The notes: a model not told the origin generated them from the sequence alone. A DNA stretch of 64,000 nucleotides from an uncultured Porphyromonadaceae bacterium (GCA_900541865.1 UQLO01000005.1:32325-96324), one strand, 5' to 3'; shown: positions 14,357 to 24,044, counted from the stretch's first letter. Numbers and translations are program-made.

Positions 14357-17290
14357 TCATGCCACTATGCGGGCCAGGAGGTCGCCCAAGGCGCGGTTCA
14401 CCTCCGGACGAAGTTCCGAGCGCTTAAGGTGCACGATGTAAGCTATGGTCATATACTCGATCCACTCGTTGTAGTGGTTATCGAACGATTCGGTGATGTT
14501 GCCCGCGTCGGCTATCATGTCGGCGAAGAGCCCGGCAAGTTCGTCGTGTGTGTAGGTACTCTGCCGTTCGCGCTCTATGTAGTTGTAGACGCTCAGCTCG
14601 TTGTCCTCCACCAGCTTGTGGGCCTTGGCCTTGAGCTCGGGCGAAAGCAGCGAGTAGCCGAAGTCGTTGACGAAGCCGTTGATTACCGAAGCCATCATAT
14701 CGGCCACGAGGCTTTCCTTGACCATCGCGATATTGGCGATGCTTACCTCCGACCGGATTTTCTCCGCAAGGATATCGGCAAGCCCGAGCCGTTCGGCGCT
14801 GTCGACCAGCGTCTTGATGAGGTCTTTCATCAGCACCGGGTTGAAGGTGTCGTCGCCGGTGAAGGTATTCATAAGTTCCTCCGAGCGCACCTTGTTGCGC
14901 CAAAGCTCCATGATGTGGTCGGCAATGAATACCTGGTTCGTTTTGGGGCGTAGTGTTTCGGTGAAGAGCAGCTCCACGTCGATGCCGCGCTTGGCAAGAT
15001 TGTCGGCGGCCTGCTCGCGGGTGCGCCAGCCGTAGGCGCGCATCAGCTTCTGCCATTTGAGGTCCGCCGTCGGGCAGCCCTCGAAGTTGCCGCACCGCTT
15101 GCGGATGAGCTGGTACTCCTTCATGTTGTTGAGTGTGTTGTTAAGGTCGGTGCCGTTGACAAGCTTGTGGACCACGCTCAGACATTCAACTTCCGTAACC
15201 TGGAGCGCCTGCAGAAGGTGCCCGAAGTAGTAATTGTCCTCCGTGCACGAGGCATCAAGCTCCCAGCGAAGGTTGGCAACGGTGTCGATGCTCTGAAGGA
15301 GCTTTTCGGCTTCGTTGTCGGAGTCGTATTCAGCCTCCAGGATGGCACGGACCTTGCCCATTATGTTGTCGCGCTCACGCTTCATCTGCTCCGTGCGTAT
15401 CTCGGAAGCAGCCCGCGCTACTTTGCCCATGCGTTCGATGATGTAGAGGGCGCCGTCGTTGTTGAGCGTCGTCGCAACGTCCCACGACAGCTCCGGGTCG
15501 AAGAAGAGCTCGCGCACACTCGGATTGGCCACGAAGGTGCGCCGTAGCAGGCGGTAGTAGTCCGGTTTCATCGCAAGCTCGCGCTCCGGCGACGAGGTCT
15601 CCACGTTGTAGCCCTCGAACATTCCGTTGCCTTGGCCCGTGCAGGCGCAGTAGGCGAAGCTGCGAAGTAAATATGTATCCTTGAACGATTGGCCCTGGCC
15701 GCTCCAGTTCTTGAACCAGTCGGCGTTGGTCCAGTTGAGCACCGCATCCAAAAGCACGGTGCGGAAGCGGTCTTCCCAACGGTTGTTGACGGCAGTCTCG
15801 GAGTTGAAACTCGATATGTCCTTGTACGTCATATCGATGTTGATCTTGGTGGCTACCAGCATCAGGGGTGAGATGCCGCCGGTGCGCCGAAGAGTGGACA
15901 TGCGTTCGTCGGCGGTGGCCCCGACATTGCGGCGCACCCACTGGTCGAGCAGTATGTGGAGGTTCTTCACTTCGCTCTGCTTGTGGTGGTGGCAGAACAT
16001 AAGAACCTTCATCATGTGGCTTTCGCTGTAGTGGTTGAAGAGGTAGGCGATTTTGCCGCGCAGGAAGAGTTTCACAAGCACCGACTGGCCGCTCTTGTCG
16101 CGCTCGCCCTTTCGGCAGTTGGCCTCGTCCTGCTGCTCGGGGCTGCGGGCGCCCGGGAAGTCGAGCAGGTCGGTGTCGGAGAGCAGGCTCTTGTCGACGG
16201 TCGAAGCCAGCTTGTGGTACGAGGCTGCCGGCAGATGGCCCGGCTCGGTGTCGCGGGTGCGGTCGTAGCCGTAGTGCAGGGTCTCCTCGAGGTATTCCGG
16301 GTCGATTTTGAAGATTACCTCGGCGCTGACGGCGCATATGTCGCAGGTCGGCATGGTGCACACCTGACGCAAGGTCGACGGATTATCGTTGACAGGCACG
16401 AACACCGGCGACGTTATCTCCCAGTCCGGCTCATCGAGTCCGTTGAGGCACGCCACCGACATTATGGTCCGCTTGTTCTCCCCTCCGTGCATAACCGTCT
16501 CAAGCGGAACGTAGACTTCCGGTGCGAACCCGAAGCGCTCCAGGTCGGCAATCAGGCGGCAGAAGAGGTCGGAAATGGCCTCGTTTTCATGCCAGAGGTA
16601 TTTGAGCACGTTGACCCATTCGGCGGCCGGTACTCGCCGGATGATGCGGGTCACGGTCTCGAAGTAGCGGCTGCGGCGAAGACCCTGCGTCGGGGCCGAC
16701 ATATACGCTGCCAGATAGCTCTTCACGTCGAGTATATCGTCCTCGGTCAGTGCGGTTTCGCCCTGTTCGGGACGACCGGCGTAGGTCTTGTAGATGCGGT
16801 CCGAAATCTGGCGTAGCTCTTCGTCGGAGTAGGTGGTATAGTCCAGTATGTTGCCGAAATAGCCCGATGAAAGTATGCTCACTATCTGGCCGGGACGCAA
16901 CAGCTTAACTATCACGGGGTATTCCTCGTTGTAACGCTCCGGATTGCGCTTGAAGCTGGTCAGGCGCGTCACTACGCCGGTGGCCTCGCGGTCGTCGCCG
17001 ATAGGGTTGATGGCGTCCACGAATCCTACCCCTTCGGGATAGGCCGTCGAGCGGATGCGGAATGCTTTGTCGGTGCGGTTCAGAAGGGTGTTGATCTGAT
17101 AGCTCTTGCCGGTCTGGCTTTCGCCGAAGGCGCCTATGGCCGGATTTTCGGTCAAAGCGTTAAGCTGGCGAAGAAGACGCCGGCGCCCGTCGACCATGGT
17201 GAAGAATGACTGCTCGTACTGCTCCGGTTTGTTGTCCTTGAGCCACTGGAGGCCTTCGTTGATTATCTGGATATCGTCGTTGATTGTCAT
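14357..17290 (-). CDS. srfC: SrfC-family putative GTPase
   Basis: A 977-residue protein belonging to the SrfC/'putative virulence factor' family known from the Salmonella srfABC locus. A short N-terminal helical region is followed by a P-loop GESQTGKS (56-63), and then a conserved INP.....EATG[VL]VTR block that I also recall in enterobacterial SrfC. Another shared feature is the LLDFPGARSPE stretch (a G3-like DxPG), with a LLRGKIAYLF...HHKQS block after it. The C-terminal half is long and helical. The layout resembles large dynamin-like or septin-like GTPases, although nucleotide specificity cannot be read from sequence. It lies 32 bases downstream of srfB. Enterobacterial srf genes are reported as virulence-linked but their mechanism is not settled. 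Confidence 0.9.
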   Translation of the reverse strand: MTINDDIQIINEGLQWLKDNKPEQYEQSFFTMVDGRRRLLRQLNALTENPAIGAFGESQTGKSYQINTLLNRTDKAFRIRSTAYPEGVGFVDAINPIGDDREATGVVTRLTSFKRNPERYNEEYPVIVKLLRPGQIVSILSSGYFGNILDYTTYSDEELRQISDRIYKTYAGRPEQGETALTEDDILDVKSYLAAYMSAPTQGLRRSRYFETVTRIIRRVPAAEWVNVLKYLWHENEAISDLFCRLIADLERFGFAPEVYVPLETVMHGGENKRTIMSVACLNGLDEPDWEITSPVFVPVNDNPSTLRQVCTMPTCDICAVSAEVIFKIDPEYLEETLHYGYDRTRDTEPGHLPAASYHKLASTVDKSLLSDTDLLDFPGARSPEQQDEANCRKGERDKSGQSVLVKLFLRGKIAYLFNHYSESHMMKVLMFCHHHKQSEVKNLHILLDQWVRRNVGATADERMSTLRRTGGISPLMLVATKINIDMTYKDISSFNSETAVNNRWEDRFRTVLLDAVLNWTNADWFKNWSGQGQSFKDTYLLRSFAYCACTGQGNGMFEGYNVETSSPERELAMKPDYYRLLRRTFVANPSVRELFFDPELSWDVATTLNNDGALYIIERMGKVARAASEIRTEQMKRERDNIMGKVRAILEAEYDSDNEAEKLLQSIDTVANLRWELDASCTEDNYYFGHLLQALQVTEVECLSVVHKLVNGTDLNNTLNNMKEYQLIRKRCGNFEGCPTADLKWQKLMRAYGWRTREQAADNLAKRGIDVELLFTETLRPKTNQVFIADHIMELWRNKVRSEELMNTFTGDDTFNPVLMKDLIKTLVDSAERLGLADILAEKIRSEVSIANIAMVKESLVADMMASVINGFVNDFGYSLLSPELKAKAHKLVEDNELSVYNYIERERQSTYTHDELAGLFADMIADAGNITESFDNHYNEWIEYMTIAYIVHLKRSELRPEVNRALGDLLARIVA

Positions 17291-17322
17291 TGCAGGATTG
17301 TGTTATGGTGGTACCTCCGGTG

Positions 17323-20300
17323 TCAGCGTGTCTGGACGCTTAATTCAAACTCACCCTTGTCGAGCCAGTGCTGGCCGTCGTTGACAAGGCTTTGGCCGAT
17401 GAACTCTATCTGGTTCAGAGGCACCTGGTCGCCGTTTTGGTCGCATACGTCCTCAAGCACGAGCTTTTCGGGCTCGCCCTGGAAGTCGCGGCTGATGGTG
17501 ACGCGAAGGCTCCGACGCCCCGAGTTGTTGTACAGCGCGTAGATGGGTCGGCCGTCGTAGAGCGGATGGTCGAACTGCTTGGCACCGAAGAAGGCCGGGA
17601 AGACCGTCAAGGTGAGATTTTCGCTGTTGTGGGTCGGGGTGAGCAGCGTGGAACCCATCCGGTCGCCCTGGTAGAGGCATACGTAGTTGTCGGTGCTCCG
17701 GAAGTGCTTTACCATATCGTCAAACCGGATGACCATGCCGTTGAAACCCTCTGTGGACGCCAGATAGCCTACCATGGCGCCAACGGCCACAACGGCCTTT
17801 TGGTCGCGGAAGTAGCCCTCCGGGTCCGCAAGGGGATACCACTGGCCCACTCGGTACTCGTTCAGGCGCACCAGGCGGTCCGGGGTGACGGGAAGATATT
17901 TCACGAACAGCTCGGTGATGGCGTCGATCGACGTCGGGCGACCCGACAGCACGATGATGTCGCACCGGTGTGCGTAGAGCATAACCGAAATCTGCTGCAT
18001 CAGCTTCTCCATGGTGCTCTTGACGATGTCGGCCACTCGCTCCGGGTCGAAGCGCCACTTCAACTCCTCGAACCGGAATCCGAAGTGGTTGGCAAAGTAG
18101 TCCAGCAGGTATGCCGACGGCTTGATGTCCGGGAAAATTTCGCTGAAGGTGTAAACACGCGACGGACGGTGAAGACGCAGCTGCTCCATAAAGAACTGGG
18201 CCATCGGGTGGCTAACCTGGGTGTTGAAGTCCACGCGGCAACGACGGTCGCGGTCGTCCATCATCGTGGAGTCAACCCCGAAGAAATTGCGCGTCAGACC
18301 GGAGGCAAGGCGTTGCTTCAAGGTGGCCGTCTCGCGCGGGTTGCCCGAGGCACTCCGAAGGTCGTTGACTATACCGCGGAAGAAGCTGTGGCGGCTCATA
18401 ACAGGGATGGCGGCGATTTCTTCCACTTCCATGTTGTTAAGCCGTGCCGTCAGGGCCGAGTAGATGCTGCCCATAGAGGGGTCGTCGCCGGTAGCGTCCT
18501 CGATGATGACGTTCTGGATGATGTTGCGGAGTATATCGTCGCCGGCAACGTAGAAGCTGTCCCAGAAAATGGGACGAGGAGTCAGAGTGCCGGCGTCGTT
18601 GCCCGAGCACATGTAGGTGCACACCATCACGTCGGTGGTGCCGGCGCCGATATCGACCGAGGCAACAGTCACGGCCTTGTCGTTGTAGCCCTCTTTGGCA
18701 AGTTCGGGGCGAACGTGGCCCTTGAGCTCGAAAAATTCGCGGGCGCGGCCTTTGTAGCGCTGGGCGATTTCGGCGTAGAGGTAGACGAGCTGGCAGCAGG
18801 TGGCCTCGTCGTAGGTCCAGGTGGCGTTGTCGTCGCCCATACCCGGGTCCGCGTCGGCCGGATTGACCGAAAGTTTCTCCACCGAAGGATATACTTCGAT
18901 GTCGTTCAGCTTATCATCGGGGTATACTGCCTTAAGAGCCTCGAAGGCATCCATGGCGCACTGGCGAAGCTTGATTTGCTCAGCCTTGGGCATAGCCGTG
19001 GGGCACGTCAGTATGAGGTTGCGGAGCACTCGCTTGCAGTTTATGTCGCCGTGCTTGCGGAACTCGGTGGAGTTGATCTGCATCAGTGCCTGCTGGAGCA
19101 CTTCGACCAGCACGAAGGTCATCAGCGAAGCGCGAGAGTAGTGGGTGTGGCCGTCGGTGGGCTCTACCATATTGTCGATGTCGCGGATGAACTCGCCAGT
19201 GGCATCGAACTGGTCGGACAACCCCGGTATGTAGATGTTCTCCGACTCGCGGATGTACAGCGGGTCGTTTTCGGTGGTCAGGAACTCCCACTTTTGGCGG
19301 AACATGCGGGTGTCCCAAAGGTAGCGCTTCGGGCTGGAGTAGTTGGTGGTGCTGGCCCAAAGTCCTTCCGATTCCACCGAGCGGTAGACGAGTTTTTTGG
19401 CCTCGTCGCCGACTCGAACCATCGACGGATAGCGGAACATATCCTCGTCCTCAATCACGATATCGTTGGCAAAGTCGGCCTGACGGAACACCAGGCGCAT
19501 GTCGAAGGGCTTGTCGTAGCTCATCCACGGGTCGGTGAGGTCGCGCAGGGAGAGCATGGTGGCCTTGGTGAAATCGCCGTTCTCGAAGAGCAGGCCGCAG
19601 GTGCGCGAGTTGCCGATGTCCAGTACAAGGTCGACCGGTATCTCGCGGTCGGCCGGACAGCGGTGTAGCGTAACCTCGGGGGAGGCTCCGATTAGGCGGA
19701 TGTAATTAACCAGATAGATATACCAACCTATGTAGCGGTAGGCGCTACCGGAGGGGTCAAGGCCGAGCAGTTCGGCCAGATAGTGGCTGAACACGGTGAA
19801 GTCGCCCTTGGGAGCCATGAAGGTCAGCAGATTGCTCACCCGGTTGCACAGGGCGAACTCCAGCTTGTCGATGCCCTCTACGGGGAAGGTCGGTCGGAAG
19901 ATGGCCATGTCGTCTGTGCTGATCTGGGTGTCGAAGGCCCAGGTGAAGCGGTAGCGGTCGGTGCCGGGCTGCTCGCCCTCGCCGGTACGGTCGATGCGCA
20001 GTCGGCACCACGCGTAAGGAACGTCGGCGCTCACCCCGTTGTGCATCTCGAACATAGGCATCGGTAGCCATTTACCCAGTATTAGCTCGAAGGCCGCTAT
20101 CCGCTCGTGCACGTTGGCCGGATTGGGCGTTTTGTACGATGCCGGCGAGTTGAAGGTGAAAAGCCGCTCGGCGTCGCCCGGTTCTATCTGGTTGTAGAAC
20201 GTCGGCGATACGTCCGACCGCATTATCTCAACGCCCGATTCGTCGAGGCGCGCCCGGCCGTCGGCCAGCAGTTCGTTGGCGCGGTTGTCGGTGATTTCGT

Positions 20301-20496
20301 GCACCGGTATGAACTTGCCGATGGAGCCGTGGTACGACAGCAGGTCGAAAAGGCGCTCTCCCGTTTCTTGGTTCTTGATGTTGCAGAAGCTGTATTTGAG
20401 AGGACGCCCCGACGGCAGCGTGAGCTGCTGAGCCGGATCAAGCTCTAATTCTATGGAATGGAACTGTATGCCGCTGTCGGCAATGAGATGGAGCAT
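17323..20496 (-). CDS. srfB: SrfB-family actin/Hsp70-like ATPase
   Basis: A 1057-residue protein of the SrfB family. The start (LIADSGIQFHSIEL) resembles Salmonella SrfB (LIANSGVQFLDF) as I remember it, and so do the end (HWLDKGEFEL) and the blocks DLVLDIGNSRTCG and SSPKRYLWD. Actin-fold nucleotide-binding signatures are visible: phosphate-1 LVLDIGNSRTCGLLF (about 290-304), phosphate-2 VASVDIGAGTTDVMV (about 611-625) and adenosine motif DIIVLSGRPTSI (about 846-857). It is therefore probably an Hsp70-like ATPase. No signal peptide is seen. As the first gene of the cluster it lies directly behind a candidate promoter. The ATPase/GTPase pair SrfB-SrfC is the conserved heart of these loci. Confidence 0.92.
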   Translation of the reverse strand: MLHLIADSGIQFHSIELELDPAQQLTLPSGRPLKYSFCNIKNQETGERLFDLLSYHGSIGKFIPVHEITDNRANELLADGRARLDESGVEIMRSDVSPTFYNQIEPGDAERLFTFNSPASYKTPNPANVHERIAAFELILGKWLPMPMFEMHNGVSADVPYAWCRLRIDRTGEGEQPGTDRYRFTWAFDTQISTDDMAIFRPTFPVEGIDKLEFALCNRVSNLLTFMAPKGDFTVFSHYLAELLGLDPSGSAYRYIGWYIYLVNYIRLIGASPEVTLHRCPADREIPVDLVLDIGNSRTCGLLFENGDFTKATMLSLRDLTDPWMSYDKPFDMRLVFRQADFANDIVIEDEDMFRYPSMVRVGDEAKKLVYRSVESEGLWASTTNYSSPKRYLWDTRMFRQKWEFLTTENDPLYIRESENIYIPGLSDQFDATGEFIRDIDNMVEPTDGHTHYSRASLMTFVLVEVLQQALMQINSTEFRKHGDINCKRVLRNLILTCPTAMPKAEQIKLRQCAMDAFEALKAVYPDDKLNDIEVYPSVEKLSVNPADADPGMGDDNATWTYDEATCCQLVYLYAEIAQRYKGRAREFFELKGHVRPELAKEGYNDKAVTVASVDIGAGTTDVMVCTYMCSGNDAGTLTPRPIFWDSFYVAGDDILRNIIQNVIIEDATGDDPSMGSIYSALTARLNNMEVEEIAAIPVMSRHSFFRGIVNDLRSASGNPRETATLKQRLASGLTRNFFGVDSTMMDDRDRRCRVDFNTQVSHPMAQFFMEQLRLHRPSRVYTFSEIFPDIKPSAYLLDYFANHFGFRFEELKWRFDPERVADIVKSTMEKLMQQISVMLYAHRCDIIVLSGRPTSIDAITELFVKYLPVTPDRLVRLNEYRVGQWYPLADPEGYFRDQKAVVAVGAMVGYLASTEGFNGMVIRFDDMVKHFRSTDNYVCLYQGDRMGSTLLTPTHNSENLTLTVFPAFFGAKQFDHPLYDGRPIYALYNNSGRRSLRVTISRDFQGEPEKLVLEDVCDQNGDQVPLNQIEFIGQSLVNDGQHWLDKGEFELSVQTR

Positions 20497-20532
20497 AGCC
20501 TGGGGTGATTGGTTTGCGATTGTTATTTTCCG

Positions 20533-20563
20533 CTAAATTAGCCTTTTTTTTGCGTTCGCAAAA
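20533..20563 (-). promoter_or_regulatory. Candidate promoter and palindrome before the Srf-like cluster
   Basis: On the minus strand a -7-like TAATTTAG (20540-20533, one mismatch to TAnnTTTG) lies 18 bases downstream of TTTTG (20563-20559). It would place the transcript start about 30 bases before the srfB ATG. A 16-base palindrome TTTTGCGTTCGCAAAA (20548-20563, 7-base arms) overlaps the -33 element and could bind a repressor. The -7 mismatch keeps confidence low. The rest of the 149-base gap to rlmB shows no clear terminator. Confidence 0.4.
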
Positions 20564-20645
20564 GCTTTTGGCGCGAAATCTTACGGATTGGCCGTTTTCG
20601 CTGACGAATTGGCGGGGTTACGGGGCCGGAGTGGTCCTTATGGCA

Positions 20646-21401
20646 TCACTCTACTTCAAGATTGGCCAGCAGACGCTGGCGCACTACTTCGTACATGGCC
20701 ACGCCGGCGGCCACGCTGACGTTGAGGCTGCCCGTATGGCCGAACATAGGTATGCCAGCTCGGGTATCGGCCAAGGCCAGTATTTCCTCGCTGATGCCGG
20801 TGTCCTCGGCGCCCATCACCAACGCCACGGGGGTGGTATAGTCGGCAAGGGTATAGTTCTGCGACTCTTTTTCGGTCACGGCCACTATCTGGCATCCGCT
20901 TTCGCGCAGGTAGCGCACGCCGGCCGCAAGATTGTGCTCGCGGCATACCGGTATGTTCAGCAGCGCCCCCGCAGAAGTCTTCACGGCATCGCCGCCTACG
21001 CCGACGCTGCCGCGCTCGGGAATTACGATGGCGTTCACACCGCAACACTCCGCCGTGCGCGCTATGGCGCCGAAATTGCGGACGTCTGTAATGCCGTCGA
21101 GAACCAGTATGAAGGGCAGCACGCCGTCCTCGAAGAGCGCCGGCATAACGTTGCCAAGTCGGTGGTAGGCCACGGCGGCCATGATGGCTACCACGCCCTG
21201 GTGGTTGCGCCGGGTATAGCGGTTGAGGCGCTCGGCCGGCACGCGCTGCACCGGCACGCCAAGATTGCGCGCCGTATGAAGCAACCGAACGGCAAGCTCG
21301 CCGTTAAGGTCTTTGCGGACCATGAGTTTGTCGATGGTGCGCCCGGCTGCCATGGCTTCCAGCACGGGGTGTATGCCAAATATAAAGTCGTTTGATTCCA
21401 T
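20646..21401 (-). CDS. rlmB: 23S rRNA (guanosine-2'-O-)-methyltransferase RlmB (SpoU/TrmH family)
   Basis: A 251-residue SPOUT methyltransferase that methylates the ribose of a guanosine in the peptidyl-transferase region of 23S rRNA, using S-adenosylmethionine. An N-terminal L30e-like substrate-binding domain (FGIHPVLEAMAAGR, residues 8-21) precedes the trefoil-knot catalytic domain. SpoU motif 1 is ILVLDGITDVRNFGAIARTA, motif 2 VMGAEDTGIS, and motif 3 IPMFGHTGSLNVSVA. Length is normal. It is the last gene of the dnaN-led operon, 22 bases after recN. It could equally be called TrmH/SpoU family protein, since substrate position cannot be proven here. Confidence 0.93.
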   Translation of the reverse strand: MESNDFIFGIHPVLEAMAAGRTIDKLMVRKDLNGELAVRLLHTARNLGVPVQRVPAERLNRYTRRNHQGVVAIMAAVAYHRLGNVMPALFEDGVLPFILVLDGITDVRNFGAIARTAECCGVNAIVIPERGSVGVGGDAVKTSAGALLNIPVCREHNLAAGVRYLRESGCQIVAVTEKESQNYTLADYTTPVALVMGAEDTGISEEILALADTRAGIPMFGHTGSLNVSVAAGVAMYEVVRQRLLANLEVE

Positions 21402-21423
21402 TGTCGGTCAGGGTGTTGTCTGT

Positions 21424-23115
21424 TTAGGATTCGGCTCCCTCCAGCAGCGCTTTCGCTGCAGCAAGCGAGGCCGGGTCGCTGCCTTTGCCGCTTAGCATGA
21501 GGGCTATTTCGGTCTGGCGCCCCAAGGCGTCAAGCTCCTGCACGCGGGTGAGGGTGGAGGTGTCGTCGTCGTGTTTGTATACTTTGTAGTGGCGGTCGCC
21601 AAGGGCGGCCACCCCGGGGAGGTGCGTGATGGTAATCACCTGGATGGTGCGCGATATGTGCTTCATCATCTGCGCCATGCGGGCCGCTATCTCGCCCGAC
21701 ACGCCGGTGTCGACCTCATCGAAAATTATGCTGGGCAACTGCATGCGGCTCGCTACTATAGTCTTGATGCTCAGCATAAGTCGCGATATTTCGCCGCCCG
21801 AGGCTGAGGAGCCCACCGGCACCAGAGGCTGGTTCTTGTTGAAAGCGAAGAGAAACTGCAGCTGGTCGTAGCCGCTCGGAGAGAGCTTGCCGCGAGTTAT
21901 GGTGATTTCGCACCGCAGATTTGGCATGCCGAGGGTGGCGGCGGTGGCACGCAGCTCCTGGGCGAAGGCCGTGGCGGTGACCGCGCGGTTTTCGCTGAGC
22001 TTGTCGGCAATGGCGATGGCGCTTTTCTTGGCGCGGCGTGCCGCAGCCTCCAGTCGGGCTATAGTGGCGTCGGAGTCGTGCACGGCGGCAAGCTGAGCCG
22101 CAAGGCGGTTGCGCAGCTCGATGAGCTCGTCGACGCTGTCTACGTGGTGTTTGGCCTCAAGGGAGTAGATTTGTCCAAGACGCTGCTCGATTTCGTCGAG
22201 TCGCCCTTCGTCGGGGTCCAGAGAGGCGTCGTAGGCCGCCAGGGTGCCGGCGATGTCGGCAACCTCCACGCGGGCGCTTTCGAGCCGTTCGGCAAGGGTG
22301 TGGAAGTCGACCTCCTCTCCCGCATCGTCGCCCAAAGTCACGGCAAGACTCTCCAGAGCGCCGACTGCCTTGCGGAGTTCGCCCAAGGCGTTGACCGGAG
22401 CGTCGCCCAGGGGCTCGGCGGCCTGACGTATTTTGGCCTTTATCTCCCCGAGGTTGGCAAGAAGGTCGCGTTCCCGCTCCAGGGTCTCGTCCTCGCCGGC
22501 AAGGAGGTTCATGGCGTCCAGTTGGTTGAACTGGAACTCCACGTACTCTGCCTCGGCAAGGCCCTTCCTTATTAATTCGCGCGTGCGTGTGTAGTCGGCA
22601 AGAACTTTGCGGTAGGCCTCGTAGGCAGCGCGGTAGTCGGCAAGTAGCGGGCCGTTGCCGGCAAGGGTGTCGATGATGTTGAGCTGGTACTCCGGCGAGG
22701 CCAGCAACAGGTTCTGATGCTGTGAGTGTATGTCGACAAGGTGAAGCGCCACTTCCCGCAGCACGGCCAGCGTCACGGGAGTGTCGTTCACAAAAGCCCG
22801 GGAGCGGCCCCCGGGGAGCAACTCGCGTCGAAGTATGCACCGGCCGTCCGACACGCCGTCGAGCTCGTTGGCGCTCAGCACTTCCGCTACGGCCGGCGCC
22901 GACGTGTAGCGAAACTGAGCCTCGATGACGCTCTTGCGCGAGGTATCGCGCACGGCGCGTAGGTCGGCGCGGCCCCCAAGCAGCTGGCTCAGCGCGCCAA
23001 GGATGATGCTCTTGCCGGCTCCCGTCTCGCCTGTGATGATGTTCAGCCCGGACGAAAAATCTATGTCCAGGCTGTCGATGAGGGCGTAGTTGCTGATGTG
23101 CAGTGTCTGAATCAT
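21424..23115 (-). CDS. recN: DNA repair protein RecN
   Basis: A 563-residue SMC-like ATPase that acts on DNA double-strand breaks during recombinational repair. The N-terminal Walker A is GETGAGKS (29-36), preceded by the typical IQTLHISNYALIDSL opening. A coiled-coil middle region (about 150-370) is rich in Glu, Ala and Leu. The C-terminal half carries the ABC signature VGSSASGGEISRLMLS, the Walker B IIFDEVDTGVSGEIA and the H-loop VITITHLP. Length matches the family (about 550). The start codon overlaps the stop of the upstream DUF4835 gene by 4 bases (ATGA), which indicates translational coupling. Confidence 0.97.
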   Translation of the reverse strand: MIQTLHISNYALIDSLDIDFSSGLNIITGETGAGKSIILGALSQLLGGRADLRAVRDTSRKSVIEAQFRYTSAPAVAEVLSANELDGVSDGRCILRRELLPGGRSRAFVNDTPVTLAVLREVALHLVDIHSQHQNLLLASPEYQLNIIDTLAGNGPLLADYRAAYEAYRKVLADYTRTRELIRKGLAEAEYVEFQFNQLDAMNLLAGEDETLERERDLLANLGEIKAKIRQAAEPLGDAPVNALGELRKAVGALESLAVTLGDDAGEEVDFHTLAERLESARVEVADIAGTLAAYDASLDPDEGRLDEIEQRLGQIYSLEAKHHVDSVDELIELRNRLAAQLAAVHDSDATIARLEAAARRAKKSAIAIADKLSENRAVTATAFAQELRATAATLGMPNLRCEITITRGKLSPSGYDQLQFLFAFNKNQPLVPVGSSASGGEISRLMLSIKTIVASRMQLPSIIFDEVDTGVSGEIAARMAQMMKHISRTIQVITITHLPGVAALGDRHYKVYKHDDDTSTLTRVQELDALGRQTEIALMLSGKGSDPASLAAAKALLEGAES

Positions 23116-24026
23116 CTGTTCTGTTCGTCGCCTTTCTTTATCTGGTCCAGGCGCGTCTGGTCTGTGGGGTAAATGGGCTCAAGAAGGTTGTAGACGCGGG
23201 TTCGCTCTTCCTGCGGCGCCTTGGAGTAGATATTAACCAACTCGTCGAGCTTGGCATCCTTGAACATGGACAGAGCCACGCTCATCGGCGAGGTCGAGTG
23301 GATCGACCCTATTGTTTGCAGGGCCTCCGTCACGGTGGCGCGTCCGCGGTCGACCGAAGTCGCCATCTGGTCAAGGCCCAGCCTGTGGTAGCGGTAGGTG
23401 AGGTCGCGGATGCCGCTGGTGGCCGGGTCGGTGTAGGCCGACAGCACCGCCGAGCGGTTCTTGTTGTCCTCGAAGGCCTTCCAGCCCGTTTCACCGCTGC
23501 TCTGGGCCATCTGTACTATCTGCTTGAGGCGTTCCCAATATGTTTCGCCGCCGTTGGGCGCGAAGCTGTCGAAGTCCACTGCCAGTATGAGATAGGCGTA
23601 GAAGTTGAGGATGGCCGTTATCTGGCTCTCCATATTGTTGATGGAGTAAACAAGTGGCTCATTCTCCCGGTATTCGAAGTCTATCTTGGTGTCTTTGAAG
23701 TTTATAAGTGTGGTGGTGTACGAGCTGTTGTACACCGGACGCAACGACTGGACCTGCAGGTCGCCTTTGAGCACGTCGTCTTCGTACTCCTTGATGGTGA
23801 AGAAGAGACGACATTCGATTTTCTCGTTGGGCGAGAACTGGGCGTTGGTGAACACTGTGGTGTTCATGTACTCCGAGATAGCCTGCTGGAGGGTCTCGAA
23901 TACGCTCTTGGAACCTGATATTTGGTCTGCGTTGACGGTGACTGTGCAGTTAAGTTCCTGAGCTCGGATGCCGAAGACGGCAAGGAGGCTCAGCAAGGAG
24001 AGTAGTGTTCGCTGCAGTGTTGTCAT
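23112..24026 (-). CDS. porD: DUF4835 family protein, PorD-like (type IX secretion accessory)
   Basis: A 304-residue secreted protein. A signal peptide (about 1-22, ending IRA) is followed directly by ELNCTVTVN, the usual start of the mature protein in the DUF4835 family. Further family features are FETLQQAISEYMNTT, the W/N-rich 'ALNFYAYLILAVDFDSF..NGG..Y' stretch and the C-terminal RVYNLLEPIYPTDQ. DUF4835 proteins are also named PorD and have been linked to type IX secretion in Porphyromonas and Flavobacteria, so I give the symbol with reserve. In many Bacteroidetes this gene lies between coaBC and recN, as here. Expected in the periplasm. Confidence 0.82.
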   Translation of the reverse strand: MTTLQRTLLSLLSLLAVFGIRAQELNCTVTVNADQISGSKSVFETLQQAISEYMNTTVFTNAQFSPNEKIECRLFFTIKEYEDDVLKGDLQVQSLRPVYNSSYTTTLINFKDTKIDFEYRENEPLVYSINNMESQITAILNFYAYLILAVDFDSFAPNGGETYWERLKQIVQMAQSSGETGWKAFEDNKNRSAVLSAYTDPATSGIRDLTYRYHRLGLDQMATSVDRGRATVTEALQTIGSIHSTSPMSVALSMFKDAKLDELVNIYSKAPQEERTRVYNLLEPIYPTDQTRLDQIKKGDEQNR

Positions 24027-24044
24027 TTTTTTTGCTTGGTAGGT

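Noticed and set aside
17368..19668. Open frame of 766 codons on the plus strand
   Set aside because: It is antisense to srfB, rich in Val/His/Gly with no motif; explained by third-position GC bias of srfB.
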